A stretch of 64,000 bases of DNA. Source: Flavobacteriales bacterium. GTDB lineage: Bacteria; Bacteroidota; Bacteroidia; Flavobacteriales_F; PHOS-HE28. The notes under the pieces were generated by a model that worked only from the letters and a program-made list of their open reading frames with translations, was not told where the DNA came from and searched no databases. Positions 27,667 through 37,158 of this stretch are shown here, piece after piece. Each line of letters begins with the position of its first letter. Within the stretch, counting starts at the first letter, position 1. The stretch lies in the NCBI GenBank assembly GCA_016719225.1, contig JADKAN010000002.1, forward strand, positions 868,001-932,000. The letters run 5' to 3'. The position numbers were made by a program, and so were the translations under genes.

Positions 27667-29148
27667 ATGAGCACTGTCGCCAGACAAGCCACGTGGAATT
27701 CGCTGCTCACGGTTGTGGGTATGGGTCTCGGCTTCGTCAACATGGCGCTGCTTTTCCCGCGGTTGCTCACCCCGGACGAGTTCGGCCTTACGCGCTTGAT
27801 CGTCAGTATCGCGGTGGTGGCGGCGCAGGTGGCATCCCTTGGTGGTGAGGCCACCGTGATCCGTTACTTCCCTTATTTCCGTGACAAGGACAACGGCCAT
27901 CGCGGACTTTTCGGCCTCGCGTTATTGGTGGCCACGGTGGGCGGCTTTATCGCGGTGTTGATCCTTGGCCTGTTCCACGATCGGTTCGCGCTTTGGTTCA
28001 ACGATAACAGCGGATTTTACGGGACTTACGGACTCGTTGTACTGCCATTGGTGCTGGCAGAGGTGTACTTGTTGATCCTGCGTAGCTTCAGTCGTTCCGT
28101 TCATCGCAGCATCGCTCCCGTTTTTGCTCGCGAATTCCTGCTACGCGTGTTGCAGACGGTGCTGATCGCGGCACATGCTCTTTGGCACCTGTCCTTCGCA
28201 CTTTTCCTTCAACTCTACGTGGCCACTTTCGTGTTGACCACAGCAGTGGTACTGTTCGACCTTTGGCGTTCCGGGGAGCTCAAGCTTGGCCTCTCGCAGG
28301 TGCGTGTTGGAAAGCGCATGCGGAAGAGCATGGTGCGTTACGGCGTCTTCACGTTCGGTAGTGGAATGGCCAGTGTGGCCGTAGGGAACATCGACCAGGT
28401 CATGGTAGGGGCGATGTTGCATGATGGCTTATCCTACGTGGCCTATTATGCAGTCGCCATGTTCCTGGCCAGTGTGATCATGATCCCAGCAAGGGCCCTG
28501 ATGCAGCCGGTGATACCCGCCATGGCGGATGCTTGGCGCAAGCGCGATCATGGCCGGATCCAAAGGCTTTATCACCGGACAGCAAGCATCCAGCTCGTTG
28601 TCTCCGGCTTTATTTTTTTAGGCCTATGGACAAATGCTGATGCGCTTTTTACCTTCTTGAAGCCCGAATACGGCATCGGCAAACCGGTGCTTTACATATT
28701 GGGCATCACCAATGTGATCAACCTCTCCACAGGTCTCAGTGCCGGTATTGTAAGCACTTCACGGAGCTATTGGTTCGATGCCGTAAGCGGCATGTTGATG
28801 CTGGTGCTGAACGTAGTGTTCGACTATTTCTTCATCCTGTGGTGGGGCATGGTAGGTGCTGCATGGAGCTCTCTTCTATCTGTTCTGCTCATCGTGGGTT
28901 GGCGGGTGGTCTTCCTGCGCGACAAGTTCACCCTGTGGCCGTTCGATGGTAAGACAGTGCGGGCACTGGCAGTGCTTTTCGTCCTGGCGTTGGGGCTTTG
29001 GATGCTTCCACATCATGGCCCGCCATTACTCGACATAGCCTGGCGCAGTATCCTGTTGGCAGTGATCTACTGGCCATTGGTCCACTTACTTGGGATCGCT
29101 CCGGAGCTTGGAGCCCAGCTAAGAAAGATCACACGCATTTCGCGCTGA
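27667..29148 (+). CDS. Wzx-like polysaccharide flippase
   Basis: 493 residues with about 12-14 membrane helices, beginning MSTVARQATWNSLLTVVGMGLGFVNMALLFPRLLTPDEFG, the standard opening of Wzx/MATE-type oligosaccharide flippases. Later segments include VRYGVFTFGSGMASVAVGNIDQVMVGAML and the paired helices at the C-terminus. Such proteins move undecaprenyl-linked oligosaccharides across the inner membrane for polymerisation. A second flippase is present in the minus-strand cluster at 44.8-46.2 kb, which suggests two glycan systems or one split locus. Confidence 0.9.
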   Translation: MSTVARQATWNSLLTVVGMGLGFVNMALLFPRLLTPDEFGLTRLIVSIAVVAAQVASLGGEATVIRYFPYFRDKDNGHRGLFGLALLVATVGGFIAVLILGLFHDRFALWFNDNSGFYGTYGLVVLPLVLAEVYLLILRSFSRSVHRSIAPVFAREFLLRVLQTVLIAAHALWHLSFALFLQLYVATFVLTTAVVLFDLWRSGELKLGLSQVRVGKRMRKSMVRYGVFTFGSGMASVAVGNIDQVMVGAMLHDGLSYVAYYAVAMFLASVIMIPARALMQPVIPAMADAWRKRDHGRIQRLYHRTASIQLVVSGFIFLGLWTNADALFTFLKPEYGIGKPVLYILGITNVINLSTGLSAGIVSTSRSYWFDAVSGMLMLVLNVVFDYFFILWWGMVGAAWSSLLSVLLIVGWRVVFLRDKFTLWPFDGKTVRALAVLFVLALGLWMLPHHGPPLLDIAWRSILLAVIYWPLVHLLGIAPELGAQLRKITRISR

Positions 29149-29192
29149 ATCAGGCCCAACACGGTCTACTGAGAAATTCTCGCTCGTCCGGA

Positions 29193-29867
29193 CTAAGTTC
29201 TCGCGATCTGCCGGAGCGCGAAACTCAAATGGCGGTCGGTCTCATGCGTAAGGAGAATGAACTCCCAGTCGTGCTTCACGCAGAATTCATGTACGGCTTC
29301 CACCACTCCGTACCTGATCCCTCCATCCCAATTCCCAGTGACATAGTCGTGGCCTGCTATGATCCCACCCTGTTTCACTTTGGTGCGTGCGATCTCCATC
29401 TCTTCGGCGGTTACCGCGTATCCATGATCCGTATCGATATAGACCCAGTCAAAGGTCCCGTTCGGGAAGCGCGGAAGAACTTCAGTGGAAAGCCCAAGGT
29501 CGATCACGACGTTGCCGGTTGCGATCTCAGCCCGGAACCTGTCCTCGACCTGTGCCCTGCCGGATGCATAACGGTCACTACCCCAAAAGTCGATGAGGTG
29601 CAGAACGTCCGGTTTATTGTTGCGAAGTATCATGGCGGAAAAATCTCCCGAGGCCACGCCCATCTCAGCAACGGTCCCGCCTTTGGGCATTTGCTGAAGG
29701 AATGCTGCCCGATCGGGCACTACCTTTAAGTTGGCGATGTGTTGTGCCCCGAGTTCCATGGATGGCATGGAGCGGCTTTGACGCACGCGCGCGATGCCAA
29801 GTAGGCCATTGAGCGAACGATAAAGGGGTTTGGCCAGCCAAACAGGAACCAATCGGATGATGGACAT
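29193..29867 (-). CDS. Class I SAM-dependent methyltransferase
   Basis: 224 residues from MSIIRLVPVWLAKPLYRS (an ATG 99 bases upstream is open). A Rossmann methyltransferase core is visible: GGTVAEMGVASGDFSAMIL (SAM loop), HLIDFWGS, and FDWVYIDTDHGYAVTAEEMEIA (Asp-rich strand), with GGIIAGHDYV near the end. This resembles the Methyltransf_24 / FkbM-like group linked to glycan or sugar methylation. The gene is convergent with the flippase and divergent from the next methyltransferase, inside the first polysaccharide block. Confidence 0.85.
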   Translation of the reverse strand: MSIIRLVPVWLAKPLYRSLNGLLGIARVRQSRSMPSMELGAQHIANLKVVPDRAAFLQQMPKGGTVAEMGVASGDFSAMILRNNKPDVLHLIDFWGSDRYASGRAQVEDRFRAEIATGNVVIDLGLSTEVLPRFPNGTFDWVYIDTDHGYAVTAEEMEIARTKVKQGGIIAGHDYVTGNWDGGIRYGVVEAVHEFCVKHDWEFILLTHETDRHLSFALRQIART

Positions 29868-29986
29868 ACGGCAATCGTTGAAATAGAGGCGCAATGTACT
29901 TCGGCCCCCAACTGAAGGTCCGATCCCGGGCATCATCTTTGCGGACGGAAGCCGGACCTTGATCACCTGAACGACCGCTTGATACC

Positions 29987-30700
29987 ATGTTGGAACCTCA
30001 TCCCGATAAGAACCGCATAGAGGCTTATTATGATGGACATGCCACCGAGGTACAGGAGCGGTCCGGCCTGAACCAGCGCCATCACAGCATATTCCGGAAA
30101 GCGAAGAAGGCAGGGCTATTGCCCGAACATTCCTTGTTGGAGATCGGCTGTGGCATCGGTCTGCTTTCGGACCTGTTCGCTGGGTACCTGAAGAACGGGA
30201 GCCTGCTATCGGTCGACATCAGTCCAAAAGCGGTGGACATGGCCAAGAAGCGGCTATCGCGCAGAAGGAATGTGTCCTTTTTGGTGAGTGACATGAGCAA
30301 CTTCGCCGCGGACCAACAATTCGATCGCGTGGTGCTGCCCGACGTACTGGAGCATATTCCCGAGGAACAGCATCCGGCCTTGTTCCAGACGATCGCGCGG
30401 CATCTGGCCCCGGATGGGAAAGTGTTGATCCACATACCGGATCCGTATGCCTTGGACCGCTTGCGGATAGAATCCCCTGAGCTCGTGCAGATCGTCGATC
30501 AGTCCTTGGCTATCCTTCCCATGGCTGAACGTTTCCACGCGGTGGGGTTGCAATTGGAAAAATACGAGCCGTATGGCCTGTGGACCAAGGATCCCGATTA
30601 CGACTGGATCGTGTTCTCCAGACCCCGCGCGACCGGTGCATTGGCCGCGCGCAGTCGCCCCGATCGGTTGATCCGGGAAATGATCTCCAATGTGCATTAG
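29987..30700 (+). CDS. Class I SAM-dependent methyltransferase
   Basis: 237 residues. SAM-binding motif SLLEIGCGIGLLSDLFAGYL, then SVDISPKAVDMAKKRL (acidic loop), FDRVVLPDVLEHIPEEQ (post-motif II with the typical DVLEHI) and GKVLIHIPDPY. This is a Methyltransf_11/23-type enzyme, in this context probably modifying a sugar or lipid-linked intermediate. Substrate unknown. It ends five bases from the convergent glycosyltransferase gene at 30706. Confidence 0.88.
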   Translation: MLEPHPDKNRIEAYYDGHATEVQERSGLNQRHHSIFRKAKKAGLLPEHSLLEIGCGIGLLSDLFAGYLKNGSLLSVDISPKAVDMAKKRLSRRRNVSFLVSDMSNFAADQQFDRVVLPDVLEHIPEEQHPALFQTIARHLAPDGKVLIHIPDPYALDRLRIESPELVQIVDQSLAILPMAERFHAVGLQLEKYEPYGLWTKDPDYDWIVFSRPRATGALAARSRPDRLIREMISNVH

Positions 30701-30705
30701 GACCC

Positions 30706-31764
30706 TTACGCCTGCGCTACCAATGCGGCCAGTTCGCGCATTCGGGCATTCAATGTATACCGCTCCTTGATGCGCTTGCGGACCTTATCGCGAAGATCCT
30801 GCGCGACCGGTCCGGAGACCTGCATCCACTCCAGGATCCGGGCTTCCAGCAGTTTAGCGTCCCTTGCATGGACCACTTTTCCGAGGCCTTCCACGATCTC
30901 CGGCATGGAGGTGACGGCGGAAACAATGGGCAAGCATCCCATCAACATCGCCTCGCAGAGGGCGTTCGGGAATCCTTCCATCACGGAGACTTGGCAGTAG
31001 ATGCTGCATCGCCCCAACAATTCCTTGAGCTGGTCCGGTGCTACGCGACCAAGGACCACCACGTTCGGGACCTTCGGATAGGTTCCGGGATCTTCCGCAC
31101 CTACGATCGTGAAGTTCACCTCGGGCAGGTAGGACGCAACGGACAAGATGAGGTCAAGGCCTTTCCGGAAGAAAACGGGATCCCCGTATCGGGCCCCGGC
31201 CGCAACGCAAAGCAGACCGCTCCGATGAGCTTCAACGGACGGGTCCCGTCGCCAAAACGCACTATCAAAACCGTACGGGATGGGTTCCACCGGCGTGCGC
31301 AGACCCCGGACGAAATGCGCGAAGCCCTGTTCCGTAGGCCCCAGGTCACTATAGGTGTTCGAGAAGTATGAAAGGCTCGCATGCACGGGCAGGATGGTTC
31401 TGGCTCCGCGCATGGCAAAGCCGATGCAGCGCGAAAGAACGGGTTTGCGGAAGTTCCCGTAATCGATGGCAGGGAACGAACAGGCATCACTGCCCGCCAC
31501 GATGATGTGCGTTCGGAATCCCAACAGCACCGGTACCATCGCGTGGTAGCCGGCGAAGTGGACGAATACATCGCGGGTCCTGCTGAAACGTTTCGGCAAG
31601 AGCCATAGGAATTGGATGAAGAAGGACCAGGGCAGCATCCATTTGCCGCCACGGTCGAACCGGTGTTCCAACACGGTGAATGTGGACGACAGCGCTTCGA
31701 TATCCTTACCCACGAAGGCGAAGCGCTTCGGATAGAGGTAAACAATGTTCGTGCGCTGCTGCAT
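30706..31764 (-). CDS. Glycosyltransferase family 4-like
   Basis: 352 residues. The N-terminal half includes IVYLYPKRFAFVGKDIEALSS and FVHFAGYHAMVPVLLGF; the donor-binding half has GLLCVAAGARYGDPVFFRKGLDLILS, VPNVVVLGRVAPDQLKELLGRCSIYCQVSVMEGFPNALCEAMLMGCLPIVSAVTSMPEIVEGLG, containing the E-G-F-x-x-x-x-x-E-A-M hallmark of GT4. Sugar specificity unknown. The start codon region coincides with the left end of a ~120-base degenerate repeat (31761-31883). Confidence 0.9.
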   Translation of the reverse strand: MQQRTNIVYLYPKRFAFVGKDIEALSSTFTVLEHRFDRGGKWMLPWSFFIQFLWLLPKRFSRTRDVFVHFAGYHAMVPVLLGFRTHIIVAGSDACSFPAIDYGNFRKPVLSRCIGFAMRGARTILPVHASLSYFSNTYSDLGPTEQGFAHFVRGLRTPVEPIPYGFDSAFWRRDPSVEAHRSGLLCVAAGARYGDPVFFRKGLDLILSVASYLPEVNFTIVGAEDPGTYPKVPNVVVLGRVAPDQLKELLGRCSIYCQVSVMEGFPNALCEAMLMGCLPIVSAVTSMPEIVEGLGKVVHARDAKLLEARILEWMQVSGPVAQDLRDKVRKRIKERYTLNARMRELAALVAQA

Positions 31765-31883
31765 GATCCCCGTCGCCCAAGGTCGGTGCTATTCTTCAAA
31801 AGTCCATCCCAGGACCAGGAGGATCCGCGGACCCCGAGCGACAACGCCCCTGATCCACCTCCTCGGATCGGCAAGTAAGCCGT
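31761..31883 (-). repeat. Degenerate repeat, copy A
   Basis: About 120 bases alignable with copy B at 33384-33506 in the same orientation, sharing GCATGATCCCCG, CGCCCAAGGTC, GCTATTCTTCAAAAG, TGATCCACCTCC and AAGTAAGCCG. On the minus strand it corresponds to the 3' end and the downstream hairpin of a T9SS tail gene, but here the frame is destroyed. It starts at the glycosyltransferase start codon. Confidence 0.7.
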
Positions 31884-31981
31884 CCGCCAAGTAAAGGGAC
31901 CGAACGTCGCCGAGAATGTCAAGGTTGCTTTCCCTTTCGATACAGGTAACGGATGCTCTACATTCGTGCAAACTGTTCCGC

Positions 31982-33223
31982 ATGCCGATCCGCCACGCTG
32001 AAAAACTGTTTATCGTCGCATTCTTACTTACCTGGGGCGACGTTGCAGCACAAACCGGGTATGATTGGGTGCAGCGCGCATCTCTTCCAGCAGCAGCGCG
32101 CTATGGCTCCTTTAATTTTGTTGTCGGCGACTACGGATATGTTGCGGGTGGAGGGAACAGCAATGCGATCTTTTTGGATTGTTGGCGCTACTCACCGTCG
32201 ACCGACACGTGGGAGCAAATGGCCGATATGCCCACGGCACTTCGGCACGGCGCGGCATTCGCGATCAACGGTAAAGGCTATGTGAGCTGTGGTCAAAATG
32301 GATCACCCACGTTCTCCACTGCACTTTACTGTTACGATCCAGTTTCGGATTCATGGTCCACAAAGGCATCCCTGCCGGCCTATGCACGCTATGGCCCCTA
32401 TGCTTTTGCCATAGGCGGGTATGGGTATTTGGGTGGTGGTAATCGTGGATCGGCGGAAGGCCCCTATTTGGATGATCTGTGGCAGTATGACCCGATCCTG
32501 GATAGCTGGTCCGAAAGCACCGGGATACCTGGACTTGCTCGATATGGATCAACGGCGTTGGTGATCGATGGAAAAGGCTATGTACAAGGTGGCCGTGACC
32601 AAAGCTTGGATTTTACCACCGAGTTGTGGGAGTTCGAACCAACAGGCCAAAGCTGGAACTTAAAACCTTCCATGCCCGGGGTGGGTCGATCCTGGTCCAT
32701 GGTCATGGCGTTCCCCTATGAAGCCGTAATTGCTGGCGGAAAGGACAGCGGTACCGTGATCTACCATGATAGCTATCGCTATTACCCTTATACCGACAGC
32801 TGGGTAGGGGTACCGGATTATCCGGGTGGGAGTGGATGGAGTGGAACATCATTTGGAATTGGAACAAGAACCTTCGGTGGCCTTGGCAAGGAATACGTAC
32901 CAACAGAACAATTCTTCAATGACTTTTGGGAGTTGGTGAAGGGGGAAAACGTTTCCGTGGATGAGAGCTTGGGCAGTGCGACGGGGGGGGCTCTCCGTGT
33001 GGTACCGAATCCGGCCGCCTCCGGCCAAAGCATCCAGATCAGCCTCGGTTCGCTATCCCCTGGAACAGGTAGGTTCAGCGTATCCGATGCCATGGGAAGA
33101 ACGGTTCTTCAAGGAACCATGTCACGAGTGGTCACCTTGCCCTCACTGACCAGCGGTTCCTACCAAGTGCGCTTTTACAACGAAGGAGGTAGTGCATTCC
33201 ACGGTCGCTTCATGGTAGAGTAG
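31982..33223 (+). CDS. Kelch-repeat T9SS-exported surface protein
   Basis: 413 residues from MPIRHAEKLFIVAFLLTWGDVAAQ, a signal peptide. About five to six Kelch units follow (for example YDPVSDSWSTKASLPAYARYG and W...P..R spacing repeated), which would fold as a beta-propeller. The C-terminus (VVPNPAASGQSIQISLG to the final RFMVE) is a type A T9SS sorting tail. Likely an extracellular binding protein or glycan-linked surface protein. A run of eight G (32983-32990) lies directly before the sorting tail and could shift the frame by slippage. The gene is flanked by the two repeat copies listed separately, on the opposite strand to them. Confidence 0.9.
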   Translation: MPIRHAEKLFIVAFLLTWGDVAAQTGYDWVQRASLPAAARYGSFNFVVGDYGYVAGGGNSNAIFLDCWRYSPSTDTWEQMADMPTALRHGAAFAINGKGYVSCGQNGSPTFSTALYCYDPVSDSWSTKASLPAYARYGPYAFAIGGYGYLGGGNRGSAEGPYLDDLWQYDPILDSWSESTGIPGLARYGSTALVIDGKGYVQGGRDQSLDFTTELWEFEPTGQSWNLKPSMPGVGRSWSMVMAFPYEAVIAGGKDSGTVIYHDSYRYYPYTDSWVGVPDYPGGSGWSGTSFGIGTRTFGGLGKEYVPTEQFFNDFWELVKGENVSVDESLGSATGGALRVVPNPAASGQSIQISLGSLSPGTGRFSVSDAMGRTVLQGTMSRVVTLPSLTSGSYQVRFYNEGGSAFHGRFMVE

Positions 33224-33383
33224 AGCGCATTCCGTTTCACTCCGTTCGGACCTATTTCCTGCTTTCTTGGCACGCGACCAACGAACCGCTTCGACCTACC
33301 GCGGCGGCTGTCCTGCAGCGGATACGTTGCCAAGGATCGCGAGCTGCATGGTGGAGCATTCTTATGACCGGAATGCTACGGTC

Positions 33384-33506
33384 GCATGATCCCCGACGCC
33401 CAAGGTCCGGGGCTATTCTTCAAAAGCTCATCCCTAGACCCATAGCATCCGCTGGACCTGAACGACGGCATTCTCGATCCACCTCCACGAACCGACGAGT
33501 AAGCCG
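33384..33506 (-). repeat. Degenerate repeat, copy B
   Basis: Counterpart of copy A at 31761-31883. On the minus strand it begins inside the remnant T9SS tail and continues past its stop codon into an imperfect GC hairpin (CCCCGAC...GTCCGGGG, about 33391-33412). The two copies bracket the Kelch gene. Confidence 0.7.
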
Positions 33507-33677
33507 ATTGTATCCCTGCTTTATCAACTGGAGCAGGTATACCCCGGTGGATATGCCGGTAGGTATAGCGATCTGGCCGGTTTGCAAAAAGTCGTGGCTT
33601 ATCGTGCGTCCGGTGGCATCGAAAACCCGGTGGCGCCCCAGCGCAACGTTCATTACACATACGCTTTCGGCGTCCAC
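33420..33677 (-). pseudogene. Remnant of a T9SS type A sorting tail
   Basis: An 85-residue frame without a credible protein in front of it. It contains RHRVFDATGRTISHDFLQ and IAIPTGISTGVYLLQLI, followed by RLTRRFVEVD: the order 'V-x-D-x-x-G-R ... I-x-x-G-x-Y-x-L-x-L ... R-F-V' is the C-terminal T9SS sorting domain. The YPNP-type start of the domain and any upstream cargo are missing. It is probably the 3' end of a lost surface-protein gene; its tail is duplicated at 31761-31883. The rest of the 33224-33897 gap shows no gene. Confidence 0.6.
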
Positions 33678-33897
33678 GATCGGGCGAGTACGGTTACCGA
33701 AAGGGACAACCCCACGAGCGTGGCGATGTTTGTCATTTCAGCTTGGCTTAGGAGATGTAATTATCGCGGAAGAGCCCTTGCACGTGCAACTGTTCCCCCT
33801 ACATTCACTTTGCTCGGCTTGGTACCGGCGGTCCTTCCATGCACATCGGAATGGATCATTTGTGTTACATAACCCACGTCCACGATGGTCATGGTCC

Positions 33898-36800
33898 TTA
33901 AAAGCTCCGCCCAACACCCACCACGTACCGGAAGGCGAAATGATCCGACTCGCCAGCGGGGATATTGGACAGTACGAGCGGCATGTCGAAACGGATCGTT
34001 AACGGTTTGATGTCCTGAAGTGGACCGAATTTTTTGAGCGTTAACGCGACTCCTGCACCGGCATCGGCACGTGGCATCGCCAGTTGCAACTTGCTTTTTC
34101 CTTTGTCGTCAAGCTCGCGGTAACCCATGGAGCCCACATCACCGAACAAGTAGACATCGAGGTGCAGGTATTGCGCCAGTTTTCCCGGTCGGAAGCGCAC
34201 GAGTCCGTCGAGGTCCAATTCAGCGTTCGCTGCCGTGCCGGTGTTACCAGCGAAGGAGCGGAATATGTTGTTGTCCCCATCATATTCCGGGGCTGTGTAC
34301 CCGGCATAGCCACGCAGGCCCAACCCGCCGCCTTGCTGGAAGTGGTTGGTACCCGTTCCGTAACCCATCCAGTCGTAAGGGACGAAACCGATGCTGCGCA
34401 CGTACTTATCTTCCATCATATCCTCGGGTGAGGCGCCGGCGAGATAGAGCTGGCTTTCCAGCGGAGTTGTTCCCGTGCCGTATTGCGCAAAAAGACGCGT
34501 ATGCAATCGCAGTTTCCCGATCTTGGCCGTGATGGTGTTGGTAGCGCTTGCTTGCGCGAAGGGCAGTGCGGCGGCAATGCCTGCGGTCCGGACTTCCAGC
34601 GCTAGATCGCCATTCAGGTTGCGGCGAAAATAGCGATGATCCATGCCGGTATTCCAAGTACTGTTCAGTGCGTTCAGGTTCCAACGGTCCGGATAGATCA
34701 AGTAGTTCAGGTCACTGCTATCGCGGCGCAGCATGAACTTCATGTCCGTGTGGAAAGAGGTGTTGGAGAAGGGGACGTCCCATTTGAAACCCGCGCGGTA
34801 TTGCTGCAGGCCGTCAAGCATTCTCGCAGCGACGTTCACTGAAGAACCTTTCAGCAGTTTTTCCGTGCCGTTCTCATAACGGAAATTGAAGCTCACGGGG
34901 TCATATGCCGTGTTCACGCCACCGCTGGGCAAATGCTGGCCAAGGCCCGAGTTGAGCCATGCCGTGAACCATACTTGATGTTTGTATTTGAGGTAGCTGC
35001 CATGGAAATGCACGCCCACCTTAGCGCCATCATAGCCGTTGTACCAGATGTCAGGGCGCACAAAGCCCTCATAGGTCTTGCGGTCCGGCGTGTTCCTGAT
35101 GTGGCTGTCGAACGTGGTTTCAACAGGCAGCTTCAAGCTGTTGTTCAGCTGGTAAGCATCGGCAAGCCGGTAGGTCGGATCGATCTGCACGTTAGCTATA
35201 CCTGTCGGGATATCGACCGTTGCGGTGTATTCACGCTGCAGTTCATCAAACCCGATCCATCGTGGAAGCACCTTGGCATCGGTCTTTTTGGCATACCAGG
35301 AATTGGGTATGTGGAATTTGTAAGCATGACCATCGTTGGCGGTCACCGTGAAATCAATGGGCATTTGCAGGTCGCCGATCCGCTTGAAGGTGATCTGCTG
35401 GCCGGAATCTGCGCCACGGTGTTTCACGCCTTTCACCGCGTAGTCGATGCGCTTGTCCGTGTCGATCCATTGATCGAAGAACCAATTGAGGTCCACCTTG
35501 GTGAAGTCTGTGATGCTCTGCCTGAAATCCTCCACGTAGGGATGCTTGAATTTCCACTGGGCGAAATAATGCTGCATGGCCCCGATGAACAGTTCGTCGC
35601 CCAGTACATATTGTAGGTTGTACAGCATGGTGGCGGTTTTGTAGTACACCATACGGTAGCCGGTGAACTCACGCGAGAATTCGTCGCTATGCGTGTCGAT
35701 CGGCGGTAGTTGGTCGCGCACTGCGGCTTTCATGTATTGGTCGTAGACCTTGATCTCACGGGCGATCACCGGTTCCTTGTAATTGAACACGTAGTTGGAC
35801 GTTGGCGGTTCCTCCACCAGTGTGTCGCCGTCCACATGTTCCAGACCCCAAGCGGTAATGAACTGTGTAAAGCCTTCATCGAGCATGGCTCGGTATGTTT
35901 CATTGCTGCCCACCATCCCGAAGAACCAGTTGTGGCCGATCTCGTGCATGAACAGGCCGCGGTAGTCCGGCTCTTCACCACTGTCCAGCGTCAACATCGG
36001 GTATTCCATGCCGTCTTCAGCATCGGCAACCACCATCTTCGGGTAGCCATACATACCGATCTGTTCACTGTGCACCTTGATGCACTTCGCGGCATAATCC
36101 GCGGCGTTCTGCCATTTGGAGGCGTGCGGTTCCTCGGCCACGGCAATGCATTTGATGCCGTTCCATTCGGCCTCGCCGATACGGTAGGTAGGGTCCGCAG
36201 TGAAGGCGAAATCATGCACGTTCTCCGCATGGTATATCCAGGTTTTGCGCACGGAGGGGTCGTAAGGCGTGATCACGGAAGGCTTTTCATCCCAAGGCTT
36301 GTCGCGGAAATTCCTGATGTCTAGTTTTTCACGTAGTGCGGTCGGCATCACCTCCTCCTCGTTCTGCAGCCAGCCCGTGGCTTCCACCACCATGTCGTTG
36401 GGCATGTCGAGCGCAACATCATAGGTGCCGAAGTCGCCATAGAATTCGTGACCAAGGTGCTGCTGTGTGTCCCAGCCGGATTTGCGGTCGTATACACTGA
36501 TGCGCGGGTACCACTGTGTGCCGTCGAAATGCTTAGATCCCCAAGCATTGAACAGCTTCATCCGGCCCATACCTCCCCAATGGGTGGTGAAACTGTATTT
36601 GAACTCGGTACTTTCACCCGGAAGCAAAGGCTTGGGCAGCATCACCTTCATGATGGTATTATCCACTTCGCGGACAGCTTCCATTCCGCCCACCGTTAAG
36701 CTGGAAACCTCCGTCCCGCGCCGTGCATCCTTCGCCACCTGGGGTTTCTTCGCGGCGTTGGGGTCGTTCAAACGGCTCTCGTAGCTATCAGACTTTGCCG

Positions 36801-37083
36801 CATTCGCGTATAGGTGGAAGAAGACGTAACGCAGGGTGTCCGGCGAATTGTTCCAATAGGTGAGGGTAGCCGTGGCATCCACTTGGTCCTTCACCTCGTC
36901 CAAGCGCGCATGTATATCATACTGCACGTCCTGCTGCCAGTACCCTGGGTAGGGAGGTTGGTTCTTCCAGTAGTAAGGGTTGTTCGCCTGGCGGAAGCTA
37001 TTGGGCGGGTGCAGCGGGTCGAAAGGCTGCGCGAAGGCTTGGGCTACCAGGACCGTGGCAAGCAGGAATGCGGGTGCTCTCAT
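33898..37083 (-). CDS. M1-family metallopeptidase fused to a barrel-like C-terminal domain
   Basis: 1061 residues. A signal peptide (MRAPAFLLATVLVAQAFAQ) is followed by a gluzincin peptidase of the M1 aminopeptidase group: MHEIGHNWFFGMVGSNE (about residue 378, HExxH) and LDEGFTQFI with the third zinc ligand Glu about 20 residues later, after DGMEYPMLTL. The C-terminal ~430 residues (about 630-1061) are rich in alternating aromatic/polar strands and end FAFRYVVGVGRSF with a terminal Phe, as in outer-membrane beta-barrels. The segment GGGLGLRGYAGY is reminiscent of Omp85/surface-antigen barrels. So it may be a cell-surface peptidase anchored by its own barrel. The M1 part is firm; the barrel is an inference from pattern. 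It is preceded 75 bases upstream by the YihY gene. Confidence 0.9.
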   Translation of the reverse strand: MRAPAFLLATVLVAQAFAQPFDPLHPPNSFRQANNPYYWKNQPPYPGYWQQDVQYDIHARLDEVKDQVDATATLTYWNNSPDTLRYVFFHLYANAAKSDSYESRLNDPNAAKKPQVAKDARRGTEVSSLTVGGMEAVREVDNTIMKVMLPKPLLPGESTEFKYSFTTHWGGMGRMKLFNAWGSKHFDGTQWYPRISVYDRKSGWDTQQHLGHEFYGDFGTYDVALDMPNDMVVEATGWLQNEEEVMPTALREKLDIRNFRDKPWDEKPSVITPYDPSVRKTWIYHAENVHDFAFTADPTYRIGEAEWNGIKCIAVAEEPHASKWQNAADYAAKCIKVHSEQIGMYGYPKMVVADAEDGMEYPMLTLDSGEEPDYRGLFMHEIGHNWFFGMVGSNETYRAMLDEGFTQFITAWGLEHVDGDTLVEEPPTSNYVFNYKEPVIAREIKVYDQYMKAAVRDQLPPIDTHSDEFSREFTGYRMVYYKTATMLYNLQYVLGDELFIGAMQHYFAQWKFKHPYVEDFRQSITDFTKVDLNWFFDQWIDTDKRIDYAVKGVKHRGADSGQQITFKRIGDLQMPIDFTVTANDGHAYKFHIPNSWYAKKTDAKVLPRWIGFDELQREYTATVDIPTGIANVQIDPTYRLADAYQLNNSLKLPVETTFDSHIRNTPDRKTYEGFVRPDIWYNGYDGAKVGVHFHGSYLKYKHQVWFTAWLNSGLGQHLPSGGVNTAYDPVSFNFRYENGTEKLLKGSSVNVAARMLDGLQQYRAGFKWDVPFSNTSFHTDMKFMLRRDSSDLNYLIYPDRWNLNALNSTWNTGMDHRYFRRNLNGDLALEVRTAGIAAALPFAQASATNTITAKIGKLRLHTRLFAQYGTGTTPLESQLYLAGASPEDMMEDKYVRSIGFVPYDWMGYGTGTNHFQQGGGLGLRGYAGYTAPEYDGDNNIFRSFAGNTGTAANAELDLDGLVRFRPGKLAQYLHLDVYLFGDVGSMGYRELDDKGKSKLQLAMPRADAGAGVALTLKKFGPLQDIKPLTIRFDMPLVLSNIPAGESDHFAFRYVVGVGRSF

Positions 37084-37158
37084 GTTATCGCCGGCTTTGT
37101 GTGGAACGACGGACGGCGTTTCCGGGCGAATTTATCCCTTGTGGGGCGTATCGCGCGT

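Noticed and set aside
31116..31922. A 268-codon minus-strand frame overlapping the glycosyltransferase at 30706-31764
   Set aside because: Ser/Arg/Cys-rich shadow of the real frame, with no domain; it also runs through repeat copy A.
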